NCBI RefSeq assembly: GCF_000003815.2
Contig: NC_049979.1
Coordinates: 31,803,013 to 31,867,012, forward strand
DNA length: 64,000 nt
Direction of reading: 5' to 3'
Source: Branchiostoma floridae
Lineage: Eukaryota; Chordata; Leptocardii; Amphioxiformes; Branchiostomatidae
Under the pieces are notes generated by a model, which worked only from the letters and a program-made list of their open reading frames with translations, did no database searches and was not told the origin of the DNA. A program made the position numbers and the translations under genes. Each line of letters begins with the position of its first letter. The stretch's first letter is position 1. Of the stretch, positions 11,343 to 21,184 are shown one piece after another.

Positions 11343-12641
11343 ATGATCCCAAGACGTCATAAATATAACATTTATGCTATATCGGTTTGTACCGCTGTGT
11401 TCCTGTGGTTTTATATGACATGGCAACGTGATGATATTTACGGTGTAAATCTGTATGACTCAACTCAAACCCCTGCTTCGGGAGTACCGTCAAGAGATAT
11501 CATGTCAAGATGTGTTGCTAACATAGCAGCTGACCCTTCTGTTGATTCCAAGGCAAAGTTTTATTCCGTCTGGAATGACTCAGTAAATGGCGAACAGTTC
11601 AATGTAGATTTGACGAAGACAGTCGTTTTCTGGACCAAAATGTGGAAAAAACATTTAAACGTGTACATGCCAGGAAAGGAAGGCAAGTTGTGCCCCACGC
11701 TGCCACAGTGTACATTTACGACAAACGCAGAAAATATTCGCACGGCCGATGCTGTTATCTTTGAAAACAGTCAACTTCCACTGACGTACCAGATGTCAGA
11801 AATGCCACAAACACGTTTTCAACACCAATATTGGATCTGGCTCATTTCTGAATGCCCCAATTATCTTAAAATAAATTTGAACTCTTATAGCGCTGTCTTC
11901 AATTGGACTATTACATACAGACCTGACTCCGACGTGTCCGGCGCCTGGGGATCTCAACATTTGGTGTACAAGAGACTCAAGGGTGCTGATCTTGATCCCA
12001 ATACAGACTATTCTTTAGGAAAAACCAAGCTTGCCGTCTGGTTTATCAGTAAATGTTCATCGAGAGCTCATCGTATTCTGTATGCCCAGGAATTACTCAA
12101 GCATATACATGTTGATATTTTTGGTAAATGTGGAAGGATTGTCTGTGACAAACAAGACTTCCAATGCACAGTGAGACATATTAGGCAATATAAGTTCTAC
12201 CTTGCGTTTGAAAACATGAAGTGTAAACAATATATAACGGAAAAATTTTGGCGACATGCTCTTGGTAATAATGTTGTTCCAGTTGTGCTGGGAGCCCCCA
12301 AAAAAGACTACGAATACTTGACTCCTCCAAACTCCTTTATACACGTGGATGACTTTGAATCACCAAAGTCTTTAGCTAATTATCTAAAACTACTTGACAC
12401 GGACACAGAGATGTACAATCAATACTTTAAATGGAAGACTAACCCTCCTAAAACTATCCCGTTGGATGATGGAGTCTGGTGCAACTTATGTAGAAAGCTC
12501 TTGGGGATATGCCCCAATACCAGAAAGATGTATACTAACTTAGATAAATGGTACAGAGGTGAGAACAATGATGAGTGCGAACCAGTTAAAAATGGTACAT
12601 ATCAGGAGGTACATTTTGATACTGATGATTATGACCATTAA
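11343..12641 (+). CDS. Alpha-1,3-fucosyltransferase (GT10 family), intact
   Basis: A 432-residue protein encoded without introns, as in many animal FUT genes. It transfers fucose from GDP-fucose to glycan acceptors in the Golgi. The layout is type II: a short basic N-terminus, one membrane segment at about residues 10-25, a stem, then the catalytic domain. GT10 motifs are clear: FNWTITYRPDSD (186-197), the donor-binding block KFYLAFENMKCKQYITEKFW (284-303), VVPVVLG (311-317) and FIHVDDF (332-338). Cysteines cluster near the C-terminus, as expected for the family's disulfides. N-glycosylation sequons include NWT (187) and NGT near the end. The chosen Met is the first in frame and directly precedes the basic/TM region. 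There is no truncation or frame break. Acceptor specificity (Lewis-type or other) cannot be read from the sequence. Confidence 0.95.
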   Translation: MIPRRHKYNIYAISVCTAVFLWFYMTWQRDDIYGVNLYDSTQTPASGVPSRDIMSRCVANIAADPSVDSKAKFYSVWNDSVNGEQFNVDLTKTVVFWTKMWKKHLNVYMPGKEGKLCPTLPQCTFTTNAENIRTADAVIFENSQLPLTYQMSEMPQTRFQHQYWIWLISECPNYLKINLNSYSAVFNWTITYRPDSDVSGAWGSQHLVYKRLKGADLDPNTDYSLGKTKLAVWFISKCSSRAHRILYAQELLKHIHVDIFGKCGRIVCDKQDFQCTVRHIRQYKFYLAFENMKCKQYITEKFWRHALGNNVVPVVLGAPKKDYEYLTPPNSFIHVDDFESPKSLANYLKLLDTDTEMYNQYFKWKTNPPKTIPLDDGVWCNLCRKLLGICPNTRKMYTNLDKWYRGENNDECEPVKNGTYQEVHFDTDDYDH

Positions 12642-12915
12642 CGCTTTCACTACAAGGAATCCCCCCCCAAAAAAAAATCACTGGTGTCTACATAAATCAT
12701 CACTAACTACCAACGTTATAATTTCTACACACAGCACAAAATATGTATTTCGACATCATTTCGCAATTACTGTAAAGGTAATTAAGTTCGGAGGGATTTA
12801 ATTTTACGGTGGCGGAAAAAGTACATTTCGCGTTGGTTTTACGTTCGAGGTAACGCAACGCACTGTAGTCCCTTACTGCCATAAAAAAACACCGCGAAAG
12901 TTTCGGCATTTGCAG
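12642..12915. other. 3' flank of fucosyltransferase, no gene seen
   Basis: Contains a CCCCCCCC/AAAAAAAAA homopolymer pair at 12661-12679 and unremarkable sequence up to the microsatellite. No clear AATAAA is present within the first 150 bases. Confidence 0.4.
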
Positions 12916-13051
<136 letters not shown>

Positions 13052-13516
13052 ATTCGCACATAATAGCATGGCTTAAAAACAAATGTCTATACAGAGATGA
13101 AGAACATGCGGGGGGTGGGCAGAAGCCTATGTGGCTTTTCTTTGGCCTCCCCCAGAAATAAGTTGCAGAAATAATAATTATACATAATAAAAGTGAACGA
13201 AAAATGCACATAAGTTGAAATCATCATGTGAAATATACTAATGGAATAGAAGTTGTATTACAAATGATCAAATGAAATAATAAATACAAAACAAAATAGA
13301 CAAAACATATACAAGTAACTTGGGATTTGAGAAAAAGGGTAGGATCTCTAATTTTTTAAGAATCATTAGCTGTCAACTACCAAAATCAACCAAAAACTAA
13401 TATGAAAAACAAGGAAACAAGGAAATCAAACAAATCAGGTAAAAGCTTGGGTGTGTGATGCAATCAATCTTAACAAGCTTTTTGAACCTGGGTAATGATA
13501 AGCAGCATTGTTGGAC

Positions 13517-14086
13517 TTAACTTAAATTAATCCAGATGGTGGGGCCTCTAAAATTTATTGTGTGTTGTTTTAGACAAGATTTTGCTTTAACTGGTCTTAA
13601 AAGATTCTGCTGTCTTGTGTAGTGGTGGTGAAAATCTGAATTTGAATTGAAATTAAAAAGACATCTAAATTGCTGTGGTAGGAAAGAACTATTGTGGACA
13701 ATTTTATGTACAAATATGGCAACTTGAAATTTGTTGATATCAAATACCGTCATAACATTTAAGTCATCACAGAGAGATGTTGTGTGTGCTGTGAAGGTGG
13801 CATTGCCCGCAATTCGTACAAAGCGCTTTTGAAGGAGGTAAAGAGGTTTGATGTAGTGTACGTGCTAGCCCATATAATATTGCAGTAAGTTAAGTAAGGG
13901 TAAATCAAACTGTAATACAGAGTCATGAGTATATTTCGTGAAATCAAGGTTTTTACTTTTCTTATAATGCCTATGTTTTTCGAAATATTATTGCAAACAC
14001 TATTAATTTCGATCTTCCATGAAAGTTTCTCGTCAATTATTTTACTAAGAAGCGGGTATGACTTACTTGTTTGATAGCTTTGCCGT
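13517..14086 (-). pseudogene. LINE 1 reverse transcriptase C-terminal part, degraded
   Basis: Two fragments in different frames carry the post-RT region: SRNILMTLYYSLIYPYLTYC (13947-13759) and a terminal piece with the sequence HHHYTRQQNLLRP (13753-13517). This is where CR1/L2 elements have a conserved C-terminal domain. Frame shifts separate it from the RT core. Confidence 0.8.
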
Positions 14087-14898
14087 TTATATAGATTTTA
14101 GCTTTTTCTCTATCATACCTCTTGTTCCTTCCTGCAAAGATAATGAAATTGTTTTTTTTACGTTCATTGACAATTTATTCGTCTTGAACCATTGATTAAC
14201 TTTATACAATTCATCATTAACAATTGTCATTAATTTTTCAAAATTTATATCGGACATAAATAAGTTGGTATCATCCGCGAATAAGAGGGCAAATAATTTG
14301 GTTGATACACATGCGAGGTCATTAACATAAATAAGAAATAAGAGCGGGCCAAGAATGGACCCTTGTGGAACACCACAAGTGAGGACATTTTGGGAGGAAA
14401 TGTTATTTAGATTGGACACGTATTGTTTTCTGTTAGTCAAATAGTCTGTTATCCAGTGAAGAGCTGAGCCGGTAAATCCATATTTGAATAGTTTCTTAAG
14501 AAGTATGTTGTGATCTACAGTATCAAAGGCTTTTGAAAGATCCAGAAATATTCCTATAGTGTATTCGTTATTTTCTAAAGATGTGGTTATTTTGTCAACT
14601 AGTTGTAAGAGTGCCATGTATGTAGAATGTTTTTTGCGAAATCCATATTGATGAGTATATAATATATCATTATCTTCTAAGTGATTCATTATCCGTTTGT
14701 ATACTATTTTTCCAGAATTTTTGAAAAGGCCGGTAAGATTGATATTGGGCGATAGTTGGTGAAAACACAAGGATCCCCAGCTTTGTACAGTGGTAAAACC
14801 TTTGCTAATTTGAGGTCTGTTGGTGCTATTCCATTTCCTAATGAAATTTGAAAAATATGGGTTATTGGCTCTAAAATTTCAGGAACAATTTGTTTCAA
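14087..14898 (-). pseudogene. LINE 1 reverse transcriptase core, frameshifted
   Basis: Starting from LKQIVPEILEPITHIF, the fragments give TNYRPISILPAFSKILEK, then, after a one-base shift, GIFLDLSKAFDTVDHN, the palm motif CGVPQGSILGPLLFLIYVND and LLFADDTNLFM. FADD is the catalytic YxDD box, coded near 14270-14281. All core RT motifs survive. The shifts near 14897 and 14705 break it into three frames. Confidence 0.9.
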
Positions 14899-15621
14899 GA
14901 GCGCGGCACTATTTCGTCTTGACCAGGGGCTTCATTTTTTAGATCCATAATAATCTCGTTAATTTCTGTTGAAGTAGGTTCTTCGAAAGAGCTAATAGAT
15001 GGATAAGAATTTTGAATGTATTGTAAAGGAGAAATGCCTGTTTCATCTATGTCATTTGCTAAATTGGGGCCGATGTTAACAAAGAAATCATTAAATTTTT
15101 CAACTATGTCTTTTGGATCAGATACCTCAAGTTCCCCGTCAATAAATCTACTCCGAAGAGCATTAGTGGCTTTTTTTCTATTTAGAATTTCATTAATTAG
15201 TTTCCATGTTTTACGTATGGTCATGGAAGCAGCAGAAAATTGTTCATGGTAATATTTTCTTTTGTAGTTACGAATCAGACTGCTGTATTTGTTTCTGTAC
15301 GATTTGTACGTATGTAAATTCATTGGTGTTGGGTTCTTAAGATATTTTTTATAAAGTCTATTTTTCGTTTTGGAGGACTTGTGGAGACCTGTTGTGAACC
15401 AAGGTTTGTCGATGCTTATATTTTTCTTCGCTGTAATTGTCGAGAGTGGGAAGCATGTATCAAAATGAGATTTAAGGATTTGCTGGAAATTATCATAAGC
15501 AGTATTTGCATTTGTACTATCATATACAACATCCCATGTTTCTTCTGCCAGAAAATGTTTAAATCTGTCAATATTTCTCCTGTTGAATTTTCTGTGTTTG
15601 CGTTTTCCACACTCATCATTC
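14895..15621 (-). pseudogene. LINE 1 endonuclease-RT linker
   Basis: Basic linker peptide (RKHRKFNRRNIDRFKHFL... DKPWFTTGLHKSSKTKN...), typical of the region between endonuclease and RT in CR1/L2/jockey-type ORF2. Its N-terminal end runs into the inserted TTAA element at 15622. Joining across that element keeps the frame. Confidence 0.85.
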
Positions 15622-16572
15622 TTAACCCTCATCCGACCGTATGGGGTCATTTTTGACCCCAGGCGTATATTTTGATCTGCCATAGCAACATTTTTCATCA
15701 GAGAAAAAATTCCTTCCATGAATTTGTTTGTATACATGTCTTACAACATCTACCAATTTTTCGCCGAATTTTGCCCATTATTGTATAAGCTATACCTGAA
15801 AGTTTGTGTCTTGTTCGGTGGGGTCAAAAATGACCCCAGCCAATTATGAATCATTAATTACATAAATATCAAGATATTTCAATAAAATAACAGGCATTCC
15901 TTATTACTGCTATTGCAGCAACAGGTTATAGTTGCTTAGATGAGTATACACCGAATATTTTGAAAGAAATTTAGTATTTTAAGTGTAAAACACAGTTTTT
16001 CGACATTCTGCATGATTTATGATAATACGCATTTATTACCTATGCTAATGAAAGTGAAAATGTTTTTAATTAATTAAAAAAACAATATATGGACAGAATG
16101 TGCAGAAGGAACCTACAAGAAAGATCTTTGCGGGAAAATAGACAAGAGTTATTGTATGTATGTGTTTAGATGGCGGAATATGGTGCATAATTAAGTAATA
16201 AATTCGTTACTTTTCACAAATATTGTATTTTTTCTTGTTAAATAACATTATTATGCTATCAGCATTATTGCATCATCACAATTATTGTTAAGAAATTGAT
16301 AAAACAAAACATTGTTTAAGTAAGTTTAGTATGGTAGATTTTCAGAGCAAATTTGGGTTTTCCTCATTTTCTGCATAAATTATGATAATGAGTAATAACT
16401 ACTGACACCAAAACTTGTCAAAATATTTTTCATAGGTTAGTGAAACAGTAAATACATAGAAATGACAAAATAAGCCAGCAGAAATATGTCTATGAGCAAA
16501 ACAAAATGGGGTCAAAAATGACCCCATACGGTCAGATTCGTCGTAAAAATGTAACGGTCGGATGAGGGTTAA
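15622..16572 (-). mobile_element. TTAA family C element (piggyBac-like MITE) inside LINE 1
   Basis: 951 bp bounded by TTAA at 15622-15625 and 16569-16572. The ends read TTAACCCTCATCCGACCG on both strands. A palindrome GGGGTCATTTTTGACCCC (15643-15660) lies 17 bases from the left TTAA. Its partner (16508-16525) lies 43 bases from the right TTAA. The interior is AT-rich and non-coding. TTAA target duplication plus CCC-starting ends is the hallmark of the piggyBac superfamily. Removing it with one TTAA rejoins the LINE reading frame exactly. Confidence 0.93.
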
Positions 16573-17455
16573 CTTGATTACAAGTATGTTTTATAATGTG
16601 GAATATAGGTAGATGATCAGATATATCTGTAACAAGTAGACCTGATGTACATTGATTCGTTAAAGAGTTTGTTAATATGTTATCTATCAAAGTTGCTGAT
16701 GAGTTTGTTATTCTTGACGGTTTGGTGATGGTTGGGTAATAACTACATGAATACAAAGCATTTAAGAACTCTACAGTTAATGAGTGACTTTCATTTTTTA
16801 AAAGATCAAGATTGAAATCACCGGTCAAGTAACAGTTTTTACCTTCCTTTTCGATAGCATCTAAGGTCAGGGTAACGTGACTGATAAATGTCTTTATATC
16901 CGAATTTGGAGGTCGATATATGCAGCCTACTATAAGACCTTTATCCATTGTTGAGGGAGATGCAGGGATTTCTATAAAAACTGATTCAAACTGTCCGTCT
17001 TCCTCTTGAGAGACAAGATCTTTACGTTCTATAAATTGTAATTCGGAGTGTAATAAAATAGACACTCCCCCGCCCATTCTAGAAGATCTACAACTGTGTA
17101 CAGGAACGTAATTTGGTATATCATACAAATGTGAAGTAGACTCTTGTAGCCATGTCTCAGTGAGACCAATGATTGAAAATTCATGTTGAAGAGTGGAAAG
17201 GTAATGTATGAAGTTGTTATAGTTACGTGGAAGGCTTCTAATATTAAGATGTAACAGTGAAAACGTTGAAGACGCATAAGACAAGTCTGTACACAATGTT
17301 TTAAAAGAGTCATCAGTGTAATATTGGCATGAATTGTTCTTAGTATTGTTGAAGAAATTTATGTCAGGGTCCCAACCATCTGTGTGTTTTGAATCAGTTT
17401 CATTATCTTCGTTCAACGAAAAAGGGTTAAACAATAGGTAATCAGTTTCAAGCAT
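16573..17455 (-). pseudogene. LINE 1 endonuclease (EEP) domain
   Basis: Open for about 300 residues. It shows LLHLNIRSLP (metal-site N), LTETWLQES (catalytic E), SRMGGGVSILLH, CIYRPPNS, LTGDFNLDLL (D-x-N) and DISDHLPIFH (terminal D-H). All hallmark residues of an apurinic-type endonuclease are intact. The last residues before 16573 continue in frame with the linker beyond the inserted element. Confidence 0.92.
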
Positions 17456-17605
17456 TTCTAGACATGAAGATTGCTTTCCTTGTTTTCCTGTTGTCTGAGT
17501 TCCTTGCTTTTCTATATCAAAATATGACTAGACATAGACGTATATAACCTTCATATTTCAGAATAATAAGTACACAATCAACAAAATCATGAAGCTACTA
17601 AATTG

Positions 17606-17857
17606 TTAGGGTTTGGTTTTTTTCCGGATGACCAGTTTGTCATAGCTCAGAACAGCATACTCTCCGCGACTTCTAGCAGCTTTCAACTCCGGCAGAAGTT
17701 CTGCTCGTCGTTTCCTTACAGCTTCGGAAAAGTCTTCATTGATGTAGATTGGTGTGTTCTTGAGGTGAGATCTTGCCCGGTTTAGGATGAGTTCTTTGTC
17801 TTTGTACCGAAGAAGTCTGACAACAACTTGTCTTGGCCGTGGGTTATCCTTGTTCAC
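17606..17857 (-). pseudogene. LINE 1 ORF1p-like C-terminal domain fragment
   Basis: 83 residues with the pattern RPRQVVVRLLRYKDKELILN ... KNTPIYINEDFSEAVRKRR. This resembles the C-terminal nucleic-acid chaperone domain of L1 ORF1p (Transposase_22). The start is lost to 5' truncation at about 17863. ORF1 of this type occurs in L1 and also in some L2/Crack-like elements. Confidence 0.8.
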
Positions 17858-17863
17858 ATTTAT

Positions 17864-18950
17864 TTAAGGGTCTATTGTCAAGCGAGATTGTCAAGCGAGT
17901 GTTGTTCACAGCCAACTTAACGTGGCTTGACTTTCAATATTTGTAGGAGAGGTCATTGCACCTCAATCTACGTAATAATCAATTGGCAGGGAGTTAATAG
18001 CTCAAATGCTCAAACCGCAAGCGTCATTCAAATAGCAAATATGTATGACTCTCAACTGCAGAATGTACACACTTTTCCTTTGTGACCGATAGTATGTTAT
18101 GGCAGCAAACGGCCAGAAAGACTTGGCATATAAACTATCCTCTGAGGGCTGATCGCTGCATTTTACCGCGTTTTTTTTTTTTCAAAATATAATTGACAAA
18201 TCATTGGCAATCCAAACAAGTGCTTTAAAAAAGCTGACGTTTGCTCTTTATATTGTTTTTGACATGTCTAAGCCCCCCCCCCCCCCTCGTGGCAAATTTG
18301 GTACAAAATGGCACCAATCGCGAAAATGACGAACATTTAAAAGCAGAAAACAGGCTTATTTTTCATACACAAACACGAAACGCTTGGTTATTTTATTAAG
18401 TTCACTAGTACTCAACTTGTACGTTCGGAGTCGTCTAAAACTCTTTTAAATCTAGGGGAAATAATGTCCCCTCCCCTTCCCTTCGGTTGACAGACCGCCA
18501 CGGTTTCATAAAAAAACAGACCAAAACTCGGTCTGAATAGGGTTAACTGACTGAGCACGCAGTCTATATGCATACTTTTTAATTAGAAAACATAGTACGC
18601 AGTAGATCTGTAATGTTACAACAATAATCTCGAATTAGCACTGTCGCTTAATGATTCCCATCGAATACACAGACATAGCGCCAAAATAGAGTGATACGAA
18701 AAAAAACTCACTGTGTTTGTGTGTGTTACAAGAAGCAAAATCTTATGTAAAGCAACATTTTAATTACAAAAGTACGACCATATAAATAAATAATAGGAGA
18801 ACATTCTGAAAAAAAAAGAAAGCCAAAAAAAAGCACCACGTCGGGTTAGAGCTAGAGTCAAAAAGTTGGAATTCGACCCCCCTTCATATTTTCTTAACGG
18901 CTTACTGTACGATCACCAAATTTGGAGGGGTTATAAGGCTGCAATCTCAG
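17864..18950. other. No gene seen; low-complexity and repeat debris
   Basis: Contains a poly-C run (18272-18286) and, at 18534-18546, GTCTGAATAGGGTTAAC, the right-end signature of a family A TTAA element whose body I could not delimit. It also holds several A/T homopolymers. Confidence 0.45.
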
Positions 18951-18954
18951 CCCC

Positions 18955-19848
18955 ACCCTGTTTATAAATGACCTTGTTAAAGAACTAGATAATCCTGACT
19001 GTGCACCTCCAACATTACACAATTTGTCTGCTCATGTTTACTTTACGCTGATGACGTGGTAATATTCTCAGAGACTGAAAAGGAACTACAAGGTGCTCTG
19101 GACAAACTTAACATGTTCTGCACAAATTGGAAATTACAGGTTAATCTGAAAAAAACAAAAGTTATAATTTTCAACAAAACAGGACGCCTGTTCAAGGCCG
19201 TCAGCTTTTTCTTTGGCCAGGAGATCATCGAAATCACAAGTTCTTATTGTTATTTAGGTTTGACACTGTCTTCGTCAGGCACTTTTACTACCGCCAAGAA
19301 GCAATTGTCCCAAAAAGCACGGAAAGCTCTTTTTAGTCTCAAGCCATTATTCCGTTCATCTCTGTCTCCGAAGGCCTTGTATAAGAATTTATGATGCATG
19401 TATCAAGTCCATTATGTTATACGGTTGTGAGATTAGGGGCAAGGATTATCTGAATGATAACTGTCCCATTGAAATAATCCAGAATAGATTCTGTAAAAAA
19501 TATTCTTGGAGTACAAAGAAGTTATAGTAACTCGGCGTGTAGAGCGGAGCTTGGTATATACCCAGTTGATCTAGATATTTCAGTCCGTATAGTCAAATAT
19601 TGGCTTCGACTCAGACAATTAAATATGTCTTCACATCCGTTACAAGTAGATGCACTTCAGTCACAACAATATTTACCAGAGAACAGCCGCAGGAAAAACT
19701 GGATACATCATGTAAAGGAAGTACTTGATAACAGCGGCTATTCATACATCTGGAATACCGACATCATAGACAGCAGTTATTCATCTACATTGTTAAGGAG
19801 AATGTTGAATGACATGTATACTCAAACTTTCTTTTACAAGTTATCTGT
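18955..19848 (+). mobile_element. LINE 3 (EIEKGR family), 5' part of a split copy
   Basis: 5'-truncated in the RT palm (FINDLVKELDNPDC...). The ADDVVIFSE active-site region is followed by the thumb (WKLQVNLKKTKVIIFNKTGR, SYCYLGLTLSSSGTF). A frame-shifted stretch (19381-19620) contains FCKKxILGVQRSYSN and RAELGIYPV. The fragment ends at TFFYKLS where a 4.39-kb element is inserted. The protein resumes in frame at 24243. Confidence 0.88.
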
Positions 19849-20071
19849 CACCCCCACCTAACTCCTTCTGCTTTCCCCCCTACCCGTTCATCTTTTCCCT
19901 CGGACTTCCCCTAGCCTATTCTCAATGAAACATTCTGGGCCACCTTTCTGCCAAGTGGCGTTTCACAACTCCTTCCCAGTCTGAACTGAAAAGCCACCTT
20001 GCCGTCAGCAGCGCGTCGTTTGTGGCGCTCCACTACTGCATATACTTCCTGGAGGCTGGGTGGTGGACCGC

Positions 20072-20600
20072 TTGAGGGTGGCGCGCTGTGCTATGGCGGG
20101 CGACTCGCTATCATCAAACGGGTCGTTCTGTTAAAAGAGGGACACACTGGTCCAGGCAGGCTGGAAACATCGCGGGTAAAAGTCCCCGTGTCCTTCCGAG
20201 TGGCGGGGCCGCGCCCGTGCATTTTGGCACTGCGTCGACCAGACCAACATAGTGGGGCCAAACTCATTTTTTTTTTTTTTTTAAATTTCAGCTTTGAACA
20301 TTTCGGTAAGTAAAGACAGGCTAGGGTACATATTATATTTACCCCTTTATTTTTTTTCACAAACTCACTATGTGTCCATTTTAACACTGTGACGTTAGTA
20401 CCTTAGTGATCCTTAGTACCAAGTGACAACCAAAGAATATGATTCTGCACTCTCTTTGAACCTCATTTTCAAACTACATTGATCAGACTACCATCACTTC
20501 ACCATTGCATTTACAAGAAACTAGGTATATTTTTCCCCACCCATGCACTGATGAAGGCTCGACTACGGTTGTACTTGCCACACCAGTTCTGTAGAAAAGA
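20072..20600. other. Interior of TIR element, no gene seen
   Basis: GC-rich then AT-rich sequence between the left inverted repeat and the nested LINE. It contains a poly-T run (20268-20281). I cannot place the exact 5' end of the nested LINE here. Confidence 0.4.
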
Positions 20601-20608
20601 GGCGTGTA

Positions 20609-21115
20609 ATGCTCAGTTCGAGTAAATCCATGTTGGCACAAAGCGGGATCAGAGTGCTTGTGAGGAAGGGAGTTATTGCTCCACAAGCACTTGCAAAGCA
20701 TCTACCTCTTGAAGCATCGTGCATTGAAGGCTACAGTCAGATTCGTAAAGACCGTACTGACAGGAAAGGGGGTGGAGTTGCGATTTACATAAAAAACGAT
20801 ATTGCAAGCAGGCCTTTGGACTTGGTTGTACCTGGGGAACTGGAATGCGCATGGGTACACCTTCGGCCAAAACGGCTTCCGAGGGAGGTCTCGTCCCTGG
20901 CCCTTTGTGCTGTGTACAACCCCCCAGCCTCACCCCACGAAGGTGTGTTGCTAGAACACCTGTCGGAGTCCATCGACATGCTGCGCAACTCTCACCCAGA
21001 TATAGGGCTAGTCATACTTGGAGATCTAAACCGCCTAGACATCTCTGATCTTTGCTGTTTCAGTTCGCTTCAACAGATCGTTGAAGCCCCAACTCGTGGC
21101 GAAGATACTGACTAA
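20609..21115 (+). pseudogene. LINE 2 endonuclease domain, truncated and frameshifted
   Basis: Carries IEGYSQIRKDRTDRKGGGVA and LVILGDLNRLDIS, the middle and D-x-N motifs of EEP endonucleases. The N-terminal catalytic E motif is missing. After PTRGEDTD the frame is lost. NVSNFYESPVT and then GRSDHACVIMPG appear in two other frames between 21115 and 21190, so at least two small indels separate it from the RT ORF. Confidence 0.85.
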
Positions 21116-21184
21116 TGTGAGTAACTTCTATGAATCTCCCGTCACAGCTCTCCCGTTGGTCGCAGTGACCACGCCTGTGTCATC

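Larger units (their letters stand above)
13052..17863 (-). mobile_element. LINE 1: CR1/L2-like non-LTR retrotransposon, split by a TTAA element
   Basis: The minus-strand order is: ORF1p-type C-terminal fragment (17857-17606), endonuclease (17455-16573), inserted family C element (16572-15622), endonuclease-RT linker and RT (15621-14087), RT C-terminal part (about 14086-13517), a 3' UTR with a GGGGGAGGCC / GGCTTCTGCCCC hairpin near 13100-13155, and the GAAA tail. It is 5'-truncated inside ORF1. One-base frameshifts near 14897, 14705 and 14150 make it inactive. The RT motifs and C-terminal style (SLIYPYLTYCNIIW) fit the CR1/L2 group rather than L1. Confidence 0.9.
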
